Origin: JADKCZ01 sp963786945
GTDB lineage: Bacteria; Myxococcota; Myxococcia; Myxococcales; Anaeromyxobacteraceae
Length of the DNA: 64,000 bases
Assembly (NCBI GenBank): GCA_963786945.1
Contig: CAWBAO010000006.1
Span: forward strand, 124,001-188,000
Direction: 5' to 3'
Of this stretch, positions 8,752 through 18,313 are shown one piece after another. The notes below the pieces were generated by a model. That model did no database searches and had not been told where the DNA came from. It worked only from the letters and a program-made list of their open reading frames with translations. Position 1 is the first letter of the stretch, and each line of letters starts with the position of its first letter. Both the position numbers and the translations under genes were made by a program.

Positions 8752-9723
8752 ATGAACGTGAACCGCTTCGCCGCGATGCTGCTCGCCGTGGTCCCGGCGC
8801 TGGGGCTGGCCCCGTCGCCGGCCGTGGCCTGGAACTCCGTGTCTCACGCCTGGATCGCCCGCGAGCTGCACCGGTCGGCGGGCCACGTCACGCCGGCCGA
8901 TCCCAACCGGCTCTACGGCGCCGCGGCGCCGGACCTCTTCCAGTCCCACTTCACGCCGCCCTGGGACCAGCTGCAGGCGCTGCTGCACGACCCCGACACC
9001 GCGGTGCTGCTGGAGGCGTGGGGGGCCGCCGAGGCCCCCGCCGAGCGCGCCTTCGCCTTCGGCATGCTCTCCCACGGCAACGGCTGGGGCGCCGACGCCA
9101 CCGCCCACCTGGCCGCCCGGACCATCGGTCACGACGAGGGCTACGTCATCGCCAAGGCCATGGCGCTGGCCCCGCAGATGGCCCCGGTGCTGGCCCAGGC
9201 CGGCATGGTGCTGCCGGACGACGTGCTCCTGCTGGTCTGCCACATCCTGGTGGAGCAGGGCGTGGACCTCCAGCTCGTCGCCGACGACCCCACCATCGCA
9301 CCGGCCCTGCTCGAGGGCGCCTCCGTCCGCGATGACGCCATCCCCGACTTCCTGGCCGAGGCCTGGGCCGGGCGCTTCGCCGCCATGGTGGGGAGCGAGG
9401 CCGAGGCCGCCGCCTTCATCCTGGCCGCCGAGGCCGAGTTCCGCTGGAGCACGGCGGCGTACGCCTGGGCGCTGACCCAGCCGGAGGGCCGGGCGCTGGT
9501 GGTGGCGGGCATCGGGAACCAGGCCGAGGAGTTCCTCGGGCTGCCGCCCGGCACGGGGGCCGCGCTGGCCCCGCTCATCGACTACGGCCTCACCCGCGCC
9601 ATGGCGCTGACCGCCCGCGACTGGAAGCGGGAGCTCCGGGCCACGGCCGGCTGGGTGAACGGGGAGCTCGCCCTCCACCGCATCCAGCCGTGGGAGCCTC
9701 CCCGCTGGACCGCCCCCAGGTGA
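8752..9723 (+). CDS. Secreted zinc-dependent phospholipase C-like protein
   Basis: A 323-residue exported protein. The signal peptide (about residues 1-26, ending PSPAVA) would leave a mature protein starting with Trp (WNSVSHAWIA). An N-terminal Trp is itself a zinc ligand in the bacterial zinc phospholipase C fold. Further candidate ligands are the His in SHAW, Asp in AAPDLF, and His/Asp in LSHGNGWGADATAHLA. These match the general pattern of the Zn_dep_PLPC family, so phospholipase C/D-like hydrolysis is likely but substrate is unknown. The start follows GGGGAGGAC and the signal peptide begins there. Confidence 0.7.
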   Translation: MNVNRFAAMLLAVVPALGLAPSPAVAWNSVSHAWIARELHRSAGHVTPADPNRLYGAAAPDLFQSHFTPPWDQLQALLHDPDTAVLLEAWGAAEAPAERAFAFGMLSHGNGWGADATAHLAARTIGHDEGYVIAKAMALAPQMAPVLAQAGMVLPDDVLLLVCHILVEQGVDLQLVADDPTIAPALLEGASVRDDAIPDFLAEAWAGRFAAMVGSEAEAAAFILAAEAEFRWSTAAYAWALTQPEGRALVVAGIGNQAEEFLGLPPGTGAALAPLIDYGLTRAMALTARDWKRELRATAGWVNGELALHRIQPWEPPRWTAPR

Positions 9724-9802
9724 CGGCCTCCCGACGGGGGTCGGGCCGCGGCCGGGCCGGGCGCCGGTGGTTCCGGCCCCGGGCCACCGCCTCGCCCGCA
9801 CC

Positions 9803-11318
9803 CTACTCCCCGACGGGCGCCTCGAGCCGGTACACCACGGCCAGGGCGTCGCGGTAGACCTCCCGCGAGGGCGGCCGCTGCAGCTCCGGATAGCCGCCGG
9901 CCCGGCTGGCGCGCAGCACCAGGTAGCGCGCCTGGAAGGTCTCCGCCAGCAGGTGGGGATCGAGCGGGACGTCGCGCGCGGCGCGTCCGCTCCAGCAGCA
10001 TGGCCCGCTCCGGGTCGAAGCGGAGGCTGAAGATGGGGTCGAGGCCCCACAGGTAGTGCTGGCGGGGCGCCGAGTAGAAGAGGTCGGGGAAGTCGTCCCA
10101 GTAGAGGTTGACGACGGTCTCGCCGGGGGCCAGGTGGCGCGCCATCCAGGCCCCGGCGCCGTCGAAGAAGCGCGGTGGCGCCGCCCTGGACTGGTAGTAA
10201 ACGTAGAAGGTCATCGAGCGGGCGTGGAAGCCGGCCAGCAGGCCGAGCGCCGCCATCGCCCCGGCCCAGCGCCGCCAGCGGGCCCGGCCAAGCCAGGCCT
10301 GGACGGCCCCCTCCTCGCGCAGCAGGTCGCGCGCCACCAGGCCGGCGGCCACCGCCAGCAGCAGCACCAGGTACTCGACGAAGCGGGCCGAGGCCGCGGT
10401 CATGGCCAGCCAGAAGGCTGCGGCCGCCAGCAGGCCGGTGGCCTGGGCCGAGAGCCGCCGCCAGCGCGCCGCCGCCACCAGCGCCAGCACCGGGACGCCG
10501 ATGACGATGGCCGGGTAGATGTCGAAGAAGACCGGCAGCGGGTACGGGTAGATCTCGTTGCCCAGCTCGAAGCCGGACCGCCCCGCCCCGGCCAGGCCGA
10601 CGCGGAAGATCTGCACCAGGGTGAAGAAGGTCTCGAGCGTCAGCGGCGAGTAGGGGTGCACCACCAGCCCGAGCACCGCCCCGGCCCCGGACGCCACCAC
10701 CGAGCGCCAGTCGAGCCCGCCCTTCCCGAGCCAGGCGCCCACCGCGAACGGGGCCGCGGTGAGCACCAGGACGAAGGGCACCGTGTAGCACCAGGCGTAG
10801 GCGAAGCCGAGCAGCAGCAGCCCGCGCCACCGCCGCTGCAGGAGCAGGTGCACGCCGACCAGCAGCAGCAGCATGCTCAGGACGTGGGAGCGGATCATGC
10901 CGAGCCGGGCCAGGAAGAGGCCGCCCGAGGCCAGCGGCAGGGCCGCGAAGAAGGCCGGCCACGGGACCCGGTGGGCCCGCAGGACGAGGTACAGCGCCGC
11001 CACCACCGCCACCGCCAGCAGCACCGAGAAGATCCGGGCGCCGAGGATGGGCTCCGGCCCGAGCTGCGCCAGCGGGGCCATGGCCAGGTGGTAGAGGACC
11101 TCCTTGTCGCAGTAGCCCTCCTTCCAGGTGCTCAGCTGGGTCCACGGGAACTCGCGGGAGAGCCCGCGCTCCGGCAGGAGCTGCGCCAGCCGCGCGTGGT
11201 AGTAGCCGTCACGCTCGAAGAGGCCGTCCTGCAGCAGGGCGGTGGCGGCATAGAGGCCGAGCACGTAGAGCAGCAGCGCGGCGGGGGCGGCCGAGCGGGC
11301 CAGGCGGGTGGGCGTCAT
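9803..11318 (-). CDS. GT-C-type polytopic membrane glycosyltransferase-like protein (one frame break)
   Basis: About 505 residues with roughly ten hydrophobic helices and a luminal acidic motif early on (ERDGYYHARL), the layout of GT-C transferases such as ArnT/GT39. It probably uses a polyprenyl-phosphate sugar donor, but family and acceptor are unknown. The frame breaks at about 9975-9985: the N-terminal part reads to PERAMLLERTR, and the natural C-terminus continues in another frame as DVPLDPHLLAETFQARYLVL to EAPVGE. Removing one base in the GCGCGC tract repairs it. The ATG lies 8 bases after the M24 peptidase stop, suggesting co-transcription. Confidence 0.72.
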
Positions 11319-11326
11319 GGCGCGTC

Positions 11327-12496
11327 CTACCCGGCCTCCAGCAGGTCGTCGGACAGCGCGCTGAGCCGCTCCCCGCCCCCCTCGCCCACCGCCCAGGTGT
11401 TCTCGATGCCGACCGCCCCCTGGCCGGGGAAGACGAACTTGGGCTCGATGGCGAAGGTCATGCCGGGGCGCAGCGGCGCGTCGAAGCCCGGCGCCAGCAC
11501 CGGCACCTCGTCGAGCTCCAGGCCGACCCCGTGCCCGACGAAGCGGGCCTGGCTGCCCGGCGGCCCCATGAAGCGGTCGCCGAGGCCGGCCTCGTCGGCG
11601 CGCTGCCTCGCCAGCGCGTAGAGCCGGCTGGGCACGGCGCCGGGCCTGAGGCCGGCCGCGACCTCGTCCTGGATGGCGCGCGCCACGTCGAAGGCGCGCC
11701 GCAGCTCGGGCGCCAGCCGGCCGCAGACGGCGATGCGGGTCATGTCGGTGAGGTAGCCGCCCAGGTTGGCGGTGTAGTCGAGGAGCACCGGCGCGTCCCG
11801 TCCGATGGGCTCCAGCGAGGCCCCCAGCGGCGAGGAGGCCGAGAGGCCGCGCCCGGTGACCGGCCCGTCGAAGTAGCTGGGCGCGGTGGCGGAGGGGCCG
11901 GCCAGGGCCAGCCCCATGAAGAACTCCTGGTTGAAGCCGCGCACCCGCGGGCTCCCCTCGTTGCCGGCCCGGCGCAGCCGCGCCTCGAGCTCGGCGGAGA
12001 CGTCCACCTCGCGCAGCCCGGGGCGGAGCCAGGTCGGCACGTCGCCGAGCACGCCGGCCAGCAGGCCGGCCGTGGCGCGCATCCGCTCCAGCTCCCAGGG
12101 CGACTTCTCGCTGCGCAGCTCGCGGATCACCATGGAGACGTCGGTCCACTCCGCGCCCGGGAGCGCCCGGCTCCAGAACTGCTGCACCGCCACCGGCACC
12201 ACGTCGAGCGTGAGGCCGAGGCGGCGGGCCCCGCCGAGGACGCCGGCCAGCTCCCGGGAGGGCGGGAAGGCCATGACCCGGCCGAGCGGGCTCTCGGCCC
12301 GCGCCCGCTCCAGGCTCTTGCGCACCAGCAGCGCCGGCTCGCCCTCGACCGGCACCCAGAGGGCCGCGTTCTGCCGGGTGCCGGTGAGCCAGAGGACGTC
12401 GACGGCCTGCAGGATCAGCGCCCCCTCCAGCCCGGCGGCAGCGAGGGCCTGGCGGAGGGACGCGGCGCGGCGGGTGCACTCGGCGGCGGGGGTCAT
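11327..12496 (-). CDS. M24-family metallopeptidase (Xaa-Pro aminopeptidase-like)
   Basis: A 389-residue protein with a creatinase-type N-terminal domain (to about residue 150) and a C-terminal pita-bread domain. The five metal ligands can be followed: LLDYTANLGGYLTDMTR (two Asp), VGHGVGLELDE (His), AIEPKF (Glu) and GIENTW (Glu). No signal peptide, so cytoplasmic. It likely removes N-terminal residues before proline. An ATG at 12496 begins the domain; the longer frame upstream is not protein-like. Confidence 0.87.
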   Translation of the reverse strand: MTPAAECTRRAASLRQALAAAGLEGALILQAVDVLWLTGTRQNAALWVPVEGEPALLVRKSLERARAESPLGRVMAFPPSRELAGVLGGARRLGLTLDVVPVAVQQFWSRALPGAEWTDVSMVIRELRSEKSPWELERMRATAGLLAGVLGDVPTWLRPGLREVDVSAELEARLRRAGNEGSPRVRGFNQEFFMGLALAGPSATAPSYFDGPVTGRGLSASSPLGASLEPIGRDAPVLLDYTANLGGYLTDMTRIAVCGRLAPELRRAFDVARAIQDEVAAGLRPGAVPSRLYALARQRADEAGLGDRFMGPPGSQARFVGHGVGLELDEVPVLAPGFDAPLRPGMTFAIEPKFVFPGQGAVGIENTWAVGEGGGERLSALSDDLLEAG

Positions 12497-12581
12497 GGCC
12501 CGATCCGTACCACGGACCGGCGCCCTTCCGGCCAGCCGGCGCGCCTCGTACCCCTCCCCGGTCCCGGGTCGGGGGCAGCGC

Positions 12582-13586
12582 CTAGAGGCCGTTGCGGACG
12601 CAGTCGTAGGTGAGCGCCACCGGGGCCGTGGTCTCCACCACCTCGAAGTCGGCCGCGGTGACGGCGAAGAGCGAGTGGGAGTCGAGCCCGACGTCGCTCC
12701 ACTTCCTGGCGGTGAACCGATCGTCGCGCGCGGTGAGGGCGATGTTCCCGCCATCGGCGAGGATCATCCCGTACTTCTGCAGCGCCCGGGCCACCACCTG
12801 GGCCGCCGGGGAGAGCGACGACACGGCGAAGCTGGCCTTGAGCCGCAACCGGCTGCCGTAGGGCAGCGCGTCGGCGGCCCCGCTAGGCGATCCGGCGTGG
12901 GTGGCCGGCGCCACGTAGACGCCGGCGCGGATCCTCGGGTTGGGGAGGATGAAGCGGATGGCGTGGTCGATGGACCCGGCGGCCACCTCGTCGGCGGAGA
13001 AGAGCAGCGGCGCGATGGGGAGCCCGGCGGCGTCGGCGCTGGTGCACTGCTGGCCGCGCAGGTCGGCCGGGTAGGTCCGCGACAGGTCCCAGACCACCGT
13101 GCAGGTGGAGGCCAGCCGGGTCGGGCCGAGCAGGTCCGCCTGGTAGGTCTCGTAGAGCTTCCCGGCGACGCGGTCGACCACCAGCAGGTGGCAGTCGCCG
13201 CCGGAGGTGCAGCTGTAGCCCGCCTCGCCCTCGATGGCGCCGCCGGTGGGGAGCGGGACCCTGGCCGGGGTGTCGCAGTCCGGGCTGTAGTAGCCGCTGG
13301 ACGGGACCAGGTCGACCTGCGGCGTCGCGGCGCCGGCCTCGAGCACCGTGAAGGAGAAGTCGATCTGGAAGTTCCCGGTCCCGAAGCCGCCGTCGGCCAC
13401 CAGCCGCGCGATCATGGCCGCCGACTGCGGGTGGAGCGGGGCGGTGGCCACCGGCGTGGTCCAGGCGTTGGGCGCCGAGAAGATCTGGCCGGAGCCGGCG
13501 CCGGGCGAGGTGGGGGCCGGGCTGCCGCCGCCGCAGGCCGAGAGCAGGAGCGCCAGCGAGACGGACAGGGACGAGCGGGTTCGCAT
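12582..13586 (-). CDS. Secreted lipoprotein of unknown function
   Basis: A 334-residue lipoprotein. The signal MRTRSSLSVSLALLLSAC ends in a lipobox (LLSAC, then GGGSPAP linker). The mature part contains several Cys pairs, as in an oxidised extracellular protein, and the segment ALQKYGMILADGG. A similar segment recurs in hypothetical secreted proteins of actinobacteria and myxobacteria. No enzymatic motif is recognised. The ATG at 13586 is used because AGGTGG precedes it and the lipobox spacing fits; a GTG nine bases upstream is the alternative. Confidence 0.65.
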   Translation of the reverse strand: MRTRSSLSVSLALLLSACGGGSPAPTSPGAGSGQIFSAPNAWTTPVATAPLHPQSAAMIARLVADGGFGTGNFQIDFSFTVLEAGAATPQVDLVPSSGYYSPDCDTPARVPLPTGGAIEGEAGYSCTSGGDCHLLVVDRVAGKLYETYQADLLGPTRLASTCTVVWDLSRTYPADLRGQQCTSADAAGLPIAPLLFSADEVAAGSIDHAIRFILPNPRIRAGVYVAPATHAGSPSGAADALPYGSRLRLKASFAVSSLSPAAQVVARALQKYGMILADGGNIALTARDDRFTARKWSDVGLDSHSLFAVTAADFEVVETTAPVALTYDCVRNGL

Positions 13587-13634
13587 CCGGACCACCTAAG
13601 CGGCGGCGGGCCCGCCCGCAAGGCGCCTCCCGCC

Positions 13635-14879
13635 CTACACCGTCTCCAGGGCCCGCTCCAGGTCGTCGGCCAGGTCGGCCGGGTCCTCCAGCCCCACCGA
13701 GAGCCGGATCATGGCCTGCCCGAAGCCGGCCTTGAGCTTCTCCTCCGCCGTCATGTCGGCGTGGGTCATCGACCAGGGGTGCTCGACCAGCGTCTCGATG
13801 CCGCCCAGGCTCACCGCCAGCCGCATGTGCCGGACCGCGTCCAGCACCCGGTAGGCCTCGGCCTCCCCGCCCTGCACGTCGAAGCTCACCAGGCTGCCGG
13901 CCCCGCTGCACTGCTGCTTCCAGAGCGCCACCTGCCGCTCGCCCATCTCCGGCAGCCCCGGGTAGTAGACGCGCCTCACCTTGGGGTGCTTCCGCAGCAG
14001 CTCCACCAGGCGCACCGTGTTGTCCTGCTGCTTCTCCATGCGGAGCTGCAGCGTGCCCAGCGAGCGGTGGATGAGCCAGGCGGTGTCGGGGTCCGACATC
14101 GAGCCGAGGATGGTCCGCGTGGCGCGGACCTGGTTGACGATCGCGGCCGCCCCCATGGCCAGCCCGGCCACCAGGTCGGAGTGGCCGCCGAAGAACTTGG
14201 TGGCGGAGTAGAGCACCACGTCGGCGCCGTGGCGGAGCGGCTGCGAGAAGATGGGGCCGAGGAAGGTGTTGTCGACCAGCACCAGCACCGGCCGCCCCGG
14301 CGTGGAGAGGCGGTCGGCCACGCGCCGCGCCGCCGGCACGTCGCACAGCTCCATGGTCGGGTTGGCGGGCGACTCCAGGTAGATGATGCGGGTGCCGGGG
14401 TGGGCGTCCGCCAGCGCGGCCAGCTCCGCCTCCCCGGCGCGGGCCGGGAAGGGCACCGAGCGGATCCCGAAGCCCGGCAGCAGCTTGCGGAAGAGGTACT
14501 CGGTGCCGCCGTAGATGGGGTCGGAGAAGAGCACGGTGTCGCCGGGCCGCAGCAGCGTCAGGCAGGTGCTGGAGATGGCCCCCATGCCGGAGGAGAAGAG
14601 CGCCGCCGCCTCGGCGCCGTCCCAGGCCGTGACCCGGTCCTCGAGGATCTCGCTGTTGGGGTTGTTGACCCGGGTGTAGATGAGGGCCGGGCTCTCCCCC
14701 TGCTCGCGCTGGCGCAGCCCGTAGGCCAGCTCGAAGGCCCGCTTGCCGTCGACGGCCCGCTTGAAGATGAAGGTGGAGGTGCGGAACACCGGCGGCACCG
14801 CCGCCCCCTCCGAGCGCTGCGGGTCGTAGCCCTTCTCGAAGATGAGCGTCTGCGGCGACGGCGTGCGGCGTTCGGACAT
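13635..14879 (-). CDS. Cys/Met-metabolism PLP enzyme (cystathionine gamma-synthase/lyase family)
   Basis: A 414-residue fold-type I PLP enzyme. The Schiff-base lysine sits in YSATKFFGGHSD. The cofactor-binding Tyr/Arg region is YTRVNNPNSEILEDR, and LVDNTFLGP carries the PLP-pairing Asp. The whole trans-sulfuration family pattern is present. It could act as cystathionine gamma-synthase, O-acetylhomoserine sulfhydrylase or methionine gamma-lyase; sequence inspection alone does not separate these. The start ATG at 14879 follows GGAGG. A role in sulfur amino acid supply would fit the activated-methyl cycle genes 22 kb away. Confidence 0.88.
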   Translation of the reverse strand: MSERRTPSPQTLIFEKGYDPQRSEGAAVPPVFRTSTFIFKRAVDGKRAFELAYGLRQREQGESPALIYTRVNNPNSEILEDRVTAWDGAEAAALFSSGMGAISSTCLTLLRPGDTVLFSDPIYGGTEYLFRKLLPGFGIRSVPFPARAGEAELAALADAHPGTRIIYLESPANPTMELCDVPAARRVADRLSTPGRPVLVLVDNTFLGPIFSQPLRHGADVVLYSATKFFGGHSDLVAGLAMGAAAIVNQVRATRTILGSMSDPDTAWLIHRSLGTLQLRMEKQQDNTVRLVELLRKHPKVRRVYYPGLPEMGERQVALWKQQCSGAGSLVSFDVQGGEAEAYRVLDAVRHMRLAVSLGGIETLVEHPWSMTHADMTAEEKLKAGFGQAMIRLSVGLEDPADLADDLERALETV

Positions 14880-15006
14880 GGCGGGCCTCCCCCGGGCCAC
14901 CTCATCCTGCGGCCGGGGCGCCGGGCGCGAAAGGCCCGCGTCGGGGGGCGCGACGATTCCTCCGCGTGAACGGAACCGTCCGCCCGGGCGGCGAGCGCGG
15001 CGGCGC

Positions 15007-15025
15007 CTCCGCCGGGGCGGCGGAG
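15007..15025 (-). terminator. Possible hairpin terminator after argCB
   Basis: A perfect 7-base stem (CTCCGCC / GGCGGAG) with a GGGGC loop begins 10 bases downstream of the argB stop. There is no T-run, so if it terminates it would be weak or factor-dependent. Confidence 0.3.
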
Positions 15026-15034
15026 GGGGCGCTC

Positions 15035-15850
15035 CTACGGCTCCAGCACGGTGCCGGCGCTCCCCGGCTCCAGCACGGCGCGGGCCAGGTCGCCGGGGGC
15101 GAGCTTGCCGATGATCACCACGCTCCGCGCGCCGCCGGCGAGGATGGCGAACGACTCCTCCAGCTTGGGGATCATGCCGCCGGAGATGGTGCCGTCCGCC
15201 ACCAGCCGCTCGAACTCGCCCCGGCCGATGCGCGGCAGGCGGCTGGACGGGTCCTTCAGGTCGCGCAGCACGCCGGGCGTCGAGGTGACCAGCACCAGCG
15301 CGTCGGCCCTGAGCGCCCCGGCCAGCTGGCTGGCCACCGTGTCGCCGTTGATGTTGAGCACCTGGCCGCGGGCGTCGCAGCCGAGGCAGGCGATGACCGG
15401 GACGTAGCGCCGCTCGAAGAGGTCGCCGAGCAGGGCCAGGTTGAAGCCGGTGACGTCGCCGACCAGGCCGAGATCGACCGGGTCCGGCCCCGCCCCCTGC
15501 ATCACCCGCGGCGGGCGGCGGGTGGCCTGCACCATGTGGCCCGAGGCCCCGTGCAGGCCCACCGGCATCACGCCGCGCGCCAGCAGGCGGGCGCAGAGGT
15601 CGACGTTGAGCTGGCCGGCCAGCACCTGCTTCATCACGTCCAGGGTGGGCAGGTCGGTGTAGCGCCGGCCGGCGATCATCCGCGTCTCCAGCCCCAGCCG
15701 CTGCTGCAGCGCGCTGGCCTGCGGCCCGCCGCCGTGCACGATCACCACCCGGTGCCAGCCCGCCACCAGGGTGCGCAGGTCGTCGGCGACGAGGTCCAGC
15801 TCGGGCGACTGGACGATCTCCCCGCCCAGCTTGATGACGATGGTCTTCAT
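15035..15850 (-). CDS. argB: Acetylglutamate kinase ArgB
   Basis: Phosphorylates N-acetylglutamate in arginine biosynthesis. The 271-residue protein starts with the amino-acid kinase motif MKTIVIKLGGEIVQ, followed by VIVHGGGPQ. LNINGDTVASQLA and GTISGGMIPKLE complete the substrate and ATP sites. The C-terminus is slightly short of the ~295-300 usual for arginine-inhibited enzymes. The N-terminal extension that forms the arginine-sensitive hexamer is missing, suggesting the arginine-insensitive dimeric form. It overlaps argC by ATGA. Confidence 0.93.
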   Translation of the reverse strand: MKTIVIKLGGEIVQSPELDLVADDLRTLVAGWHRVVIVHGGGPQASALQQRLGLETRMIAGRRYTDLPTLDVMKQVLAGQLNVDLCARLLARGVMPVGLHGASGHMVQATRRPPRVMQGAGPDPVDLGLVGDVTGFNLALLGDLFERRYVPVIACLGCDARGQVLNINGDTVASQLAGALRADALVLVTSTPGVLRDLKDPSSRLPRIGRGEFERLVADGTISGGMIPKLEESFAILAGGARSVVIIGKLAPGDLARAVLEPGSAGTVLEP

Positions 15851-16911
15851 GGCGGCCAGGGCCCCGGGTCGGAGAGCGAGGCCCGCTCGTCGAGCCCGAG
15901 CATGAGGTTCATGTTCTGGATGGCCTGGCCGGCGCCACCCTTGACGAGGTTGTCGAGCGCGCCGAAGAGCGTCACCGTCCGCACGCCGCCCTGCGCGGCG
16001 CCGGCGGCCACGCCCACCTCCGCGTAGTTGGAGCCGGAGACCGCCGCCACCTCCGGCAGCCGCTGGCGCGGCACCCGCACGAACGGCTCGCCGGCCCAGG
16101 CCTCGCGGTAGAGGGCGTCGAGCCGCTCCTGCGTCCAGGCCTCGGGCAGCTCGACGAAGGCGGTGACGAGGATGCCGCGCGCCAGCGGGGCCGAGACCGG
16201 CACGAAGCGCAGCTGCAGGTCGCGCGCCCCGGCCTGCGCCAGCGTCTCGGTCACCTCGGGCACGTGCTGGTGCTCCAGCGGCTTGTAGGCCTTCAGGTTG
16301 CCGGCGCGGACGGGGTGGTGCGTGCCGGCCGAGGGGGCCACGCCCGAGCCGGACGAGCCGGTGATCCCCTGCACGTGGACCACGCCGGCGAGCAGCCCGG
16401 CGCGGGCCAGCGGCAGGAGCGCCAGCTCCATGGTGGTGGCGAAGCAGCCGGGCGAGGCCACGAAGCGGGCGTCGCGCAGCCGCTCCCGGTTCAGCTCGGG
16501 CAGGCCGTAGACGAAGTCGGCCAGCCGCTCGGGGCACGGGTGCGGGTGCCGGTACCAGCGCTCGTAGGCCTTCACGTCCTTGAGCCGGAAGTCGCCGCTC
16601 ATGTCGACGACCTTGAGGCCGGGGAGCGCCGCCAGCTCCGGCACCCGGGTCGCCGCCACGGTGTGCGGCAGTCCCAGCAGCACCACGTCGACGTCGCGCG
16701 CCGCCTCCGCCGGCGGGATCCCCTCGAAGCGGAGCTCGGTCAGCTGCTCCAGCGCCGGATCGGCCGCCGAGAGCGGCTGCCCCACGAAGTCGATCGAGGC
16801 CACCCGCACCAGCTCGACGTCGGGGTGGATGAGGAGCCGCCGGATCATCTCGGCCCCGCCGTAGCCGGAGCCGCCGATCACCGCGGCCCGGTAGCGCTTG
16901 CCCGTGGCCAT
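15847..16911 (-). CDS. argC: N-acetyl-gamma-glutamyl-phosphate reductase ArgC
   Basis: NADPH-dependent reductase following ArgB in the arginine pathway. The 354-residue protein has the nucleotide motif AVIGGSGYGGAEMIRRL. The catalytic Cys is in ASPGCFATTMELALLPL, with HPVRAGNLKAYKPLEHQH later. The ATG at 16911 is preferred over a GTG nine bases upstream. A TATAAG hexamer lies at 16920-16925 on the minus strand, only 9 bases before the ATG. This suggests a very short leader, although no matching -35 was found. The gene is divergent from an M20 peptidase with 26 bases between starts. Confidence 0.93.
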   Translation of the reverse strand: MATGKRYRAAVIGGSGYGGAEMIRRLLIHPDVELVRVASIDFVGQPLSAADPALEQLTELRFEGIPPAEAARDVDVVLLGLPHTVAATRVPELAALPGLKVVDMSGDFRLKDVKAYERWYRHPHPCPERLADFVYGLPELNRERLRDARFVASPGCFATTMELALLPLARAGLLAGVVHVQGITGSSGSGVAPSAGTHHPVRAGNLKAYKPLEHQHVPEVTETLAQAGARDLQLRFVPVSAPLARGILVTAFVELPEAWTQERLDALYREAWAGEPFVRVPRQRLPEVAAVSGSNYAEVGVAAGAAQGGVRTVTLFGALDNLVKGGAGQAIQNMNLMLGLDERASLSDPGPWPP

Positions 16912-16937
16912 GGAAGGCACTTATACCGGACCACGCC

Positions 16938-18095
16938 ATGCAGGGCACCTTCGCGTCCGTCGCGCAGTCACTCACCTGGCTCGACCAGCAGCGCGGGGCG
17001 CTGGAGGGGCTGGTGGCGGAGCTGGTCTGCCTCGACTCCCACACCGGCGACGCGGCCGGGGTCGGGCGGGTGGTGGAGGTGCTGGAGGCGGAGCTGGGCG
17101 CGATGGGGCTCGCCACCGAGCGGATCGACGCGCCGCCCTTCGGCCCGCACCTGGCCTTCCGCGGCCCGGCCGCCGGCGCGCCGACCTTCCTGGTCGGCCA
17201 CACCGACACCGTCTTCCCCCCCGGCAGCTTCTCCGGCTGGCGGGTGGAGGGCGGCCACGGCCACGGCCCCGGCGCCTTCGACATGAAGGGCGGCCTGGCG
17301 GTGATGCTCTTCGGCCTGGCCGCGGCCCACCGCGCCGGGCTGCTGGACCGGGTGCCGCTGGCCGGCCTGCTGGTCTCCGACGAGGAGGTGGGGTCGCCGT
17401 CGTCGCAGCCGCACCTGCGGCGGCTGGCCGCCGGGGCCCGGGCGGCGCTGGTCTTCGAGTCGGGGCGGGCCGGCGACGTGCTGGTGACGCGGCGCAAGGG
17501 GACGGCGGCGGTGCGGGTGGTGGCCCACGGCGTGGCCGCCCACGCCGGCAACGAGCACGAGAAGGGGAAGAACGCCATCTGGGCGCTGGCCCGCTTCGTC
17601 GACCTGGCGCAGCGGCTCACCGACCGCGAGCGCGGCCTGACCGTCAGCGTCGGCACCATCCGCGGCGGCACCAGCAAGAACACCGTCCCGGAGCGGGCCG
17701 AGTGCGAGGTGGACCTGCGCTTCCTCTCCGGCGCCGACGGCGAGCGGCTGGTCGAGGGGCTTCGCCGGGCCTGCGCCGAGGCGGCGGTGGAGGGGACCCG
17801 CCTCGAGCTCGAGGCCACCTCGTGGCGCACGCCGCTGGAGCGCACCGCGGCCTCGGCGGCGCTGGCGGAGGCCTACGGGGCCTGCCAGCGGGAGAGCGGC
17901 CTCGGCTCGGGCGAGGCGCCGCTGGTGGGCGGCGGCTCCGACGCCTGCACCACCGGCGCCATCGGCGTCCCCTCCATCGACGGGCTGGGGCCGCGCGGCG
18001 CCGCCTACCACACCCGCGAGGAGCGGGTGGAGCTGGCCTCCCTGGTCCCGAAGGCACAGGCCTTCCTGCGCTACCTGGCCGGCCTGGCCGGCTGA
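16938..18095 (+). CDS. M20-family metallopeptidase (CPG2/ArgE-like)
   Basis: A 385-residue dinuclear-zinc hydrolase. The ligands appear in order: GHTDTVFPPG (His, Asp), FDMKGGLAVM (bridging Asp), SDEEVGS (catalytic Glu pair) and later GGSDACTTGAIG and AAYHTREER (His). The dimerisation domain includes GVAAHAGNEHEKGKNAI. Overall it is closest to carboxypeptidase G2-type glutamate carboxypeptidases. Because it is divergent from argCB by only 26 bases it could supply the ArgE deacetylase step; that is inference. Confidence 0.85.
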   Translation: MQGTFASVAQSLTWLDQQRGALEGLVAELVCLDSHTGDAAGVGRVVEVLEAELGAMGLATERIDAPPFGPHLAFRGPAAGAPTFLVGHTDTVFPPGSFSGWRVEGGHGHGPGAFDMKGGLAVMLFGLAAAHRAGLLDRVPLAGLLVSDEEVGSPSSQPHLRRLAAGARAALVFESGRAGDVLVTRRKGTAAVRVVAHGVAAHAGNEHEKGKNAIWALARFVDLAQRLTDRERGLTVSVGTIRGGTSKNTVPERAECEVDLRFLSGADGERLVEGLRRACAEAAVEGTRLELEATSWRTPLERTAASAALAEAYGACQRESGLGSGEAPLVGGGSDACTTGAIGVPSIDGLGPRGAAYHTREERVELASLVPKAQAFLRYLAGLAG

Positions 18096-18313
18096 CGGGA
18101 GGCGCCGGGGCCCCTCGCCGGCCCCTCCAGGCCGCGGCAGGCGCGGCATCCGGCCCTCGGCCCGGTTGCCGCACCCTTGCTGGGTCACGGCCATGGCGGG
18201 CCCGCACGGACGCCGTGGAGAGGGCTACGCTGTAGGCCAGGGCAGGCGCGAAGGAGGCGCACGCCGTCACGTCTCGCTGCGACGGACGGCGACGAGCCCG
18301 GACTGGGAGCGCC

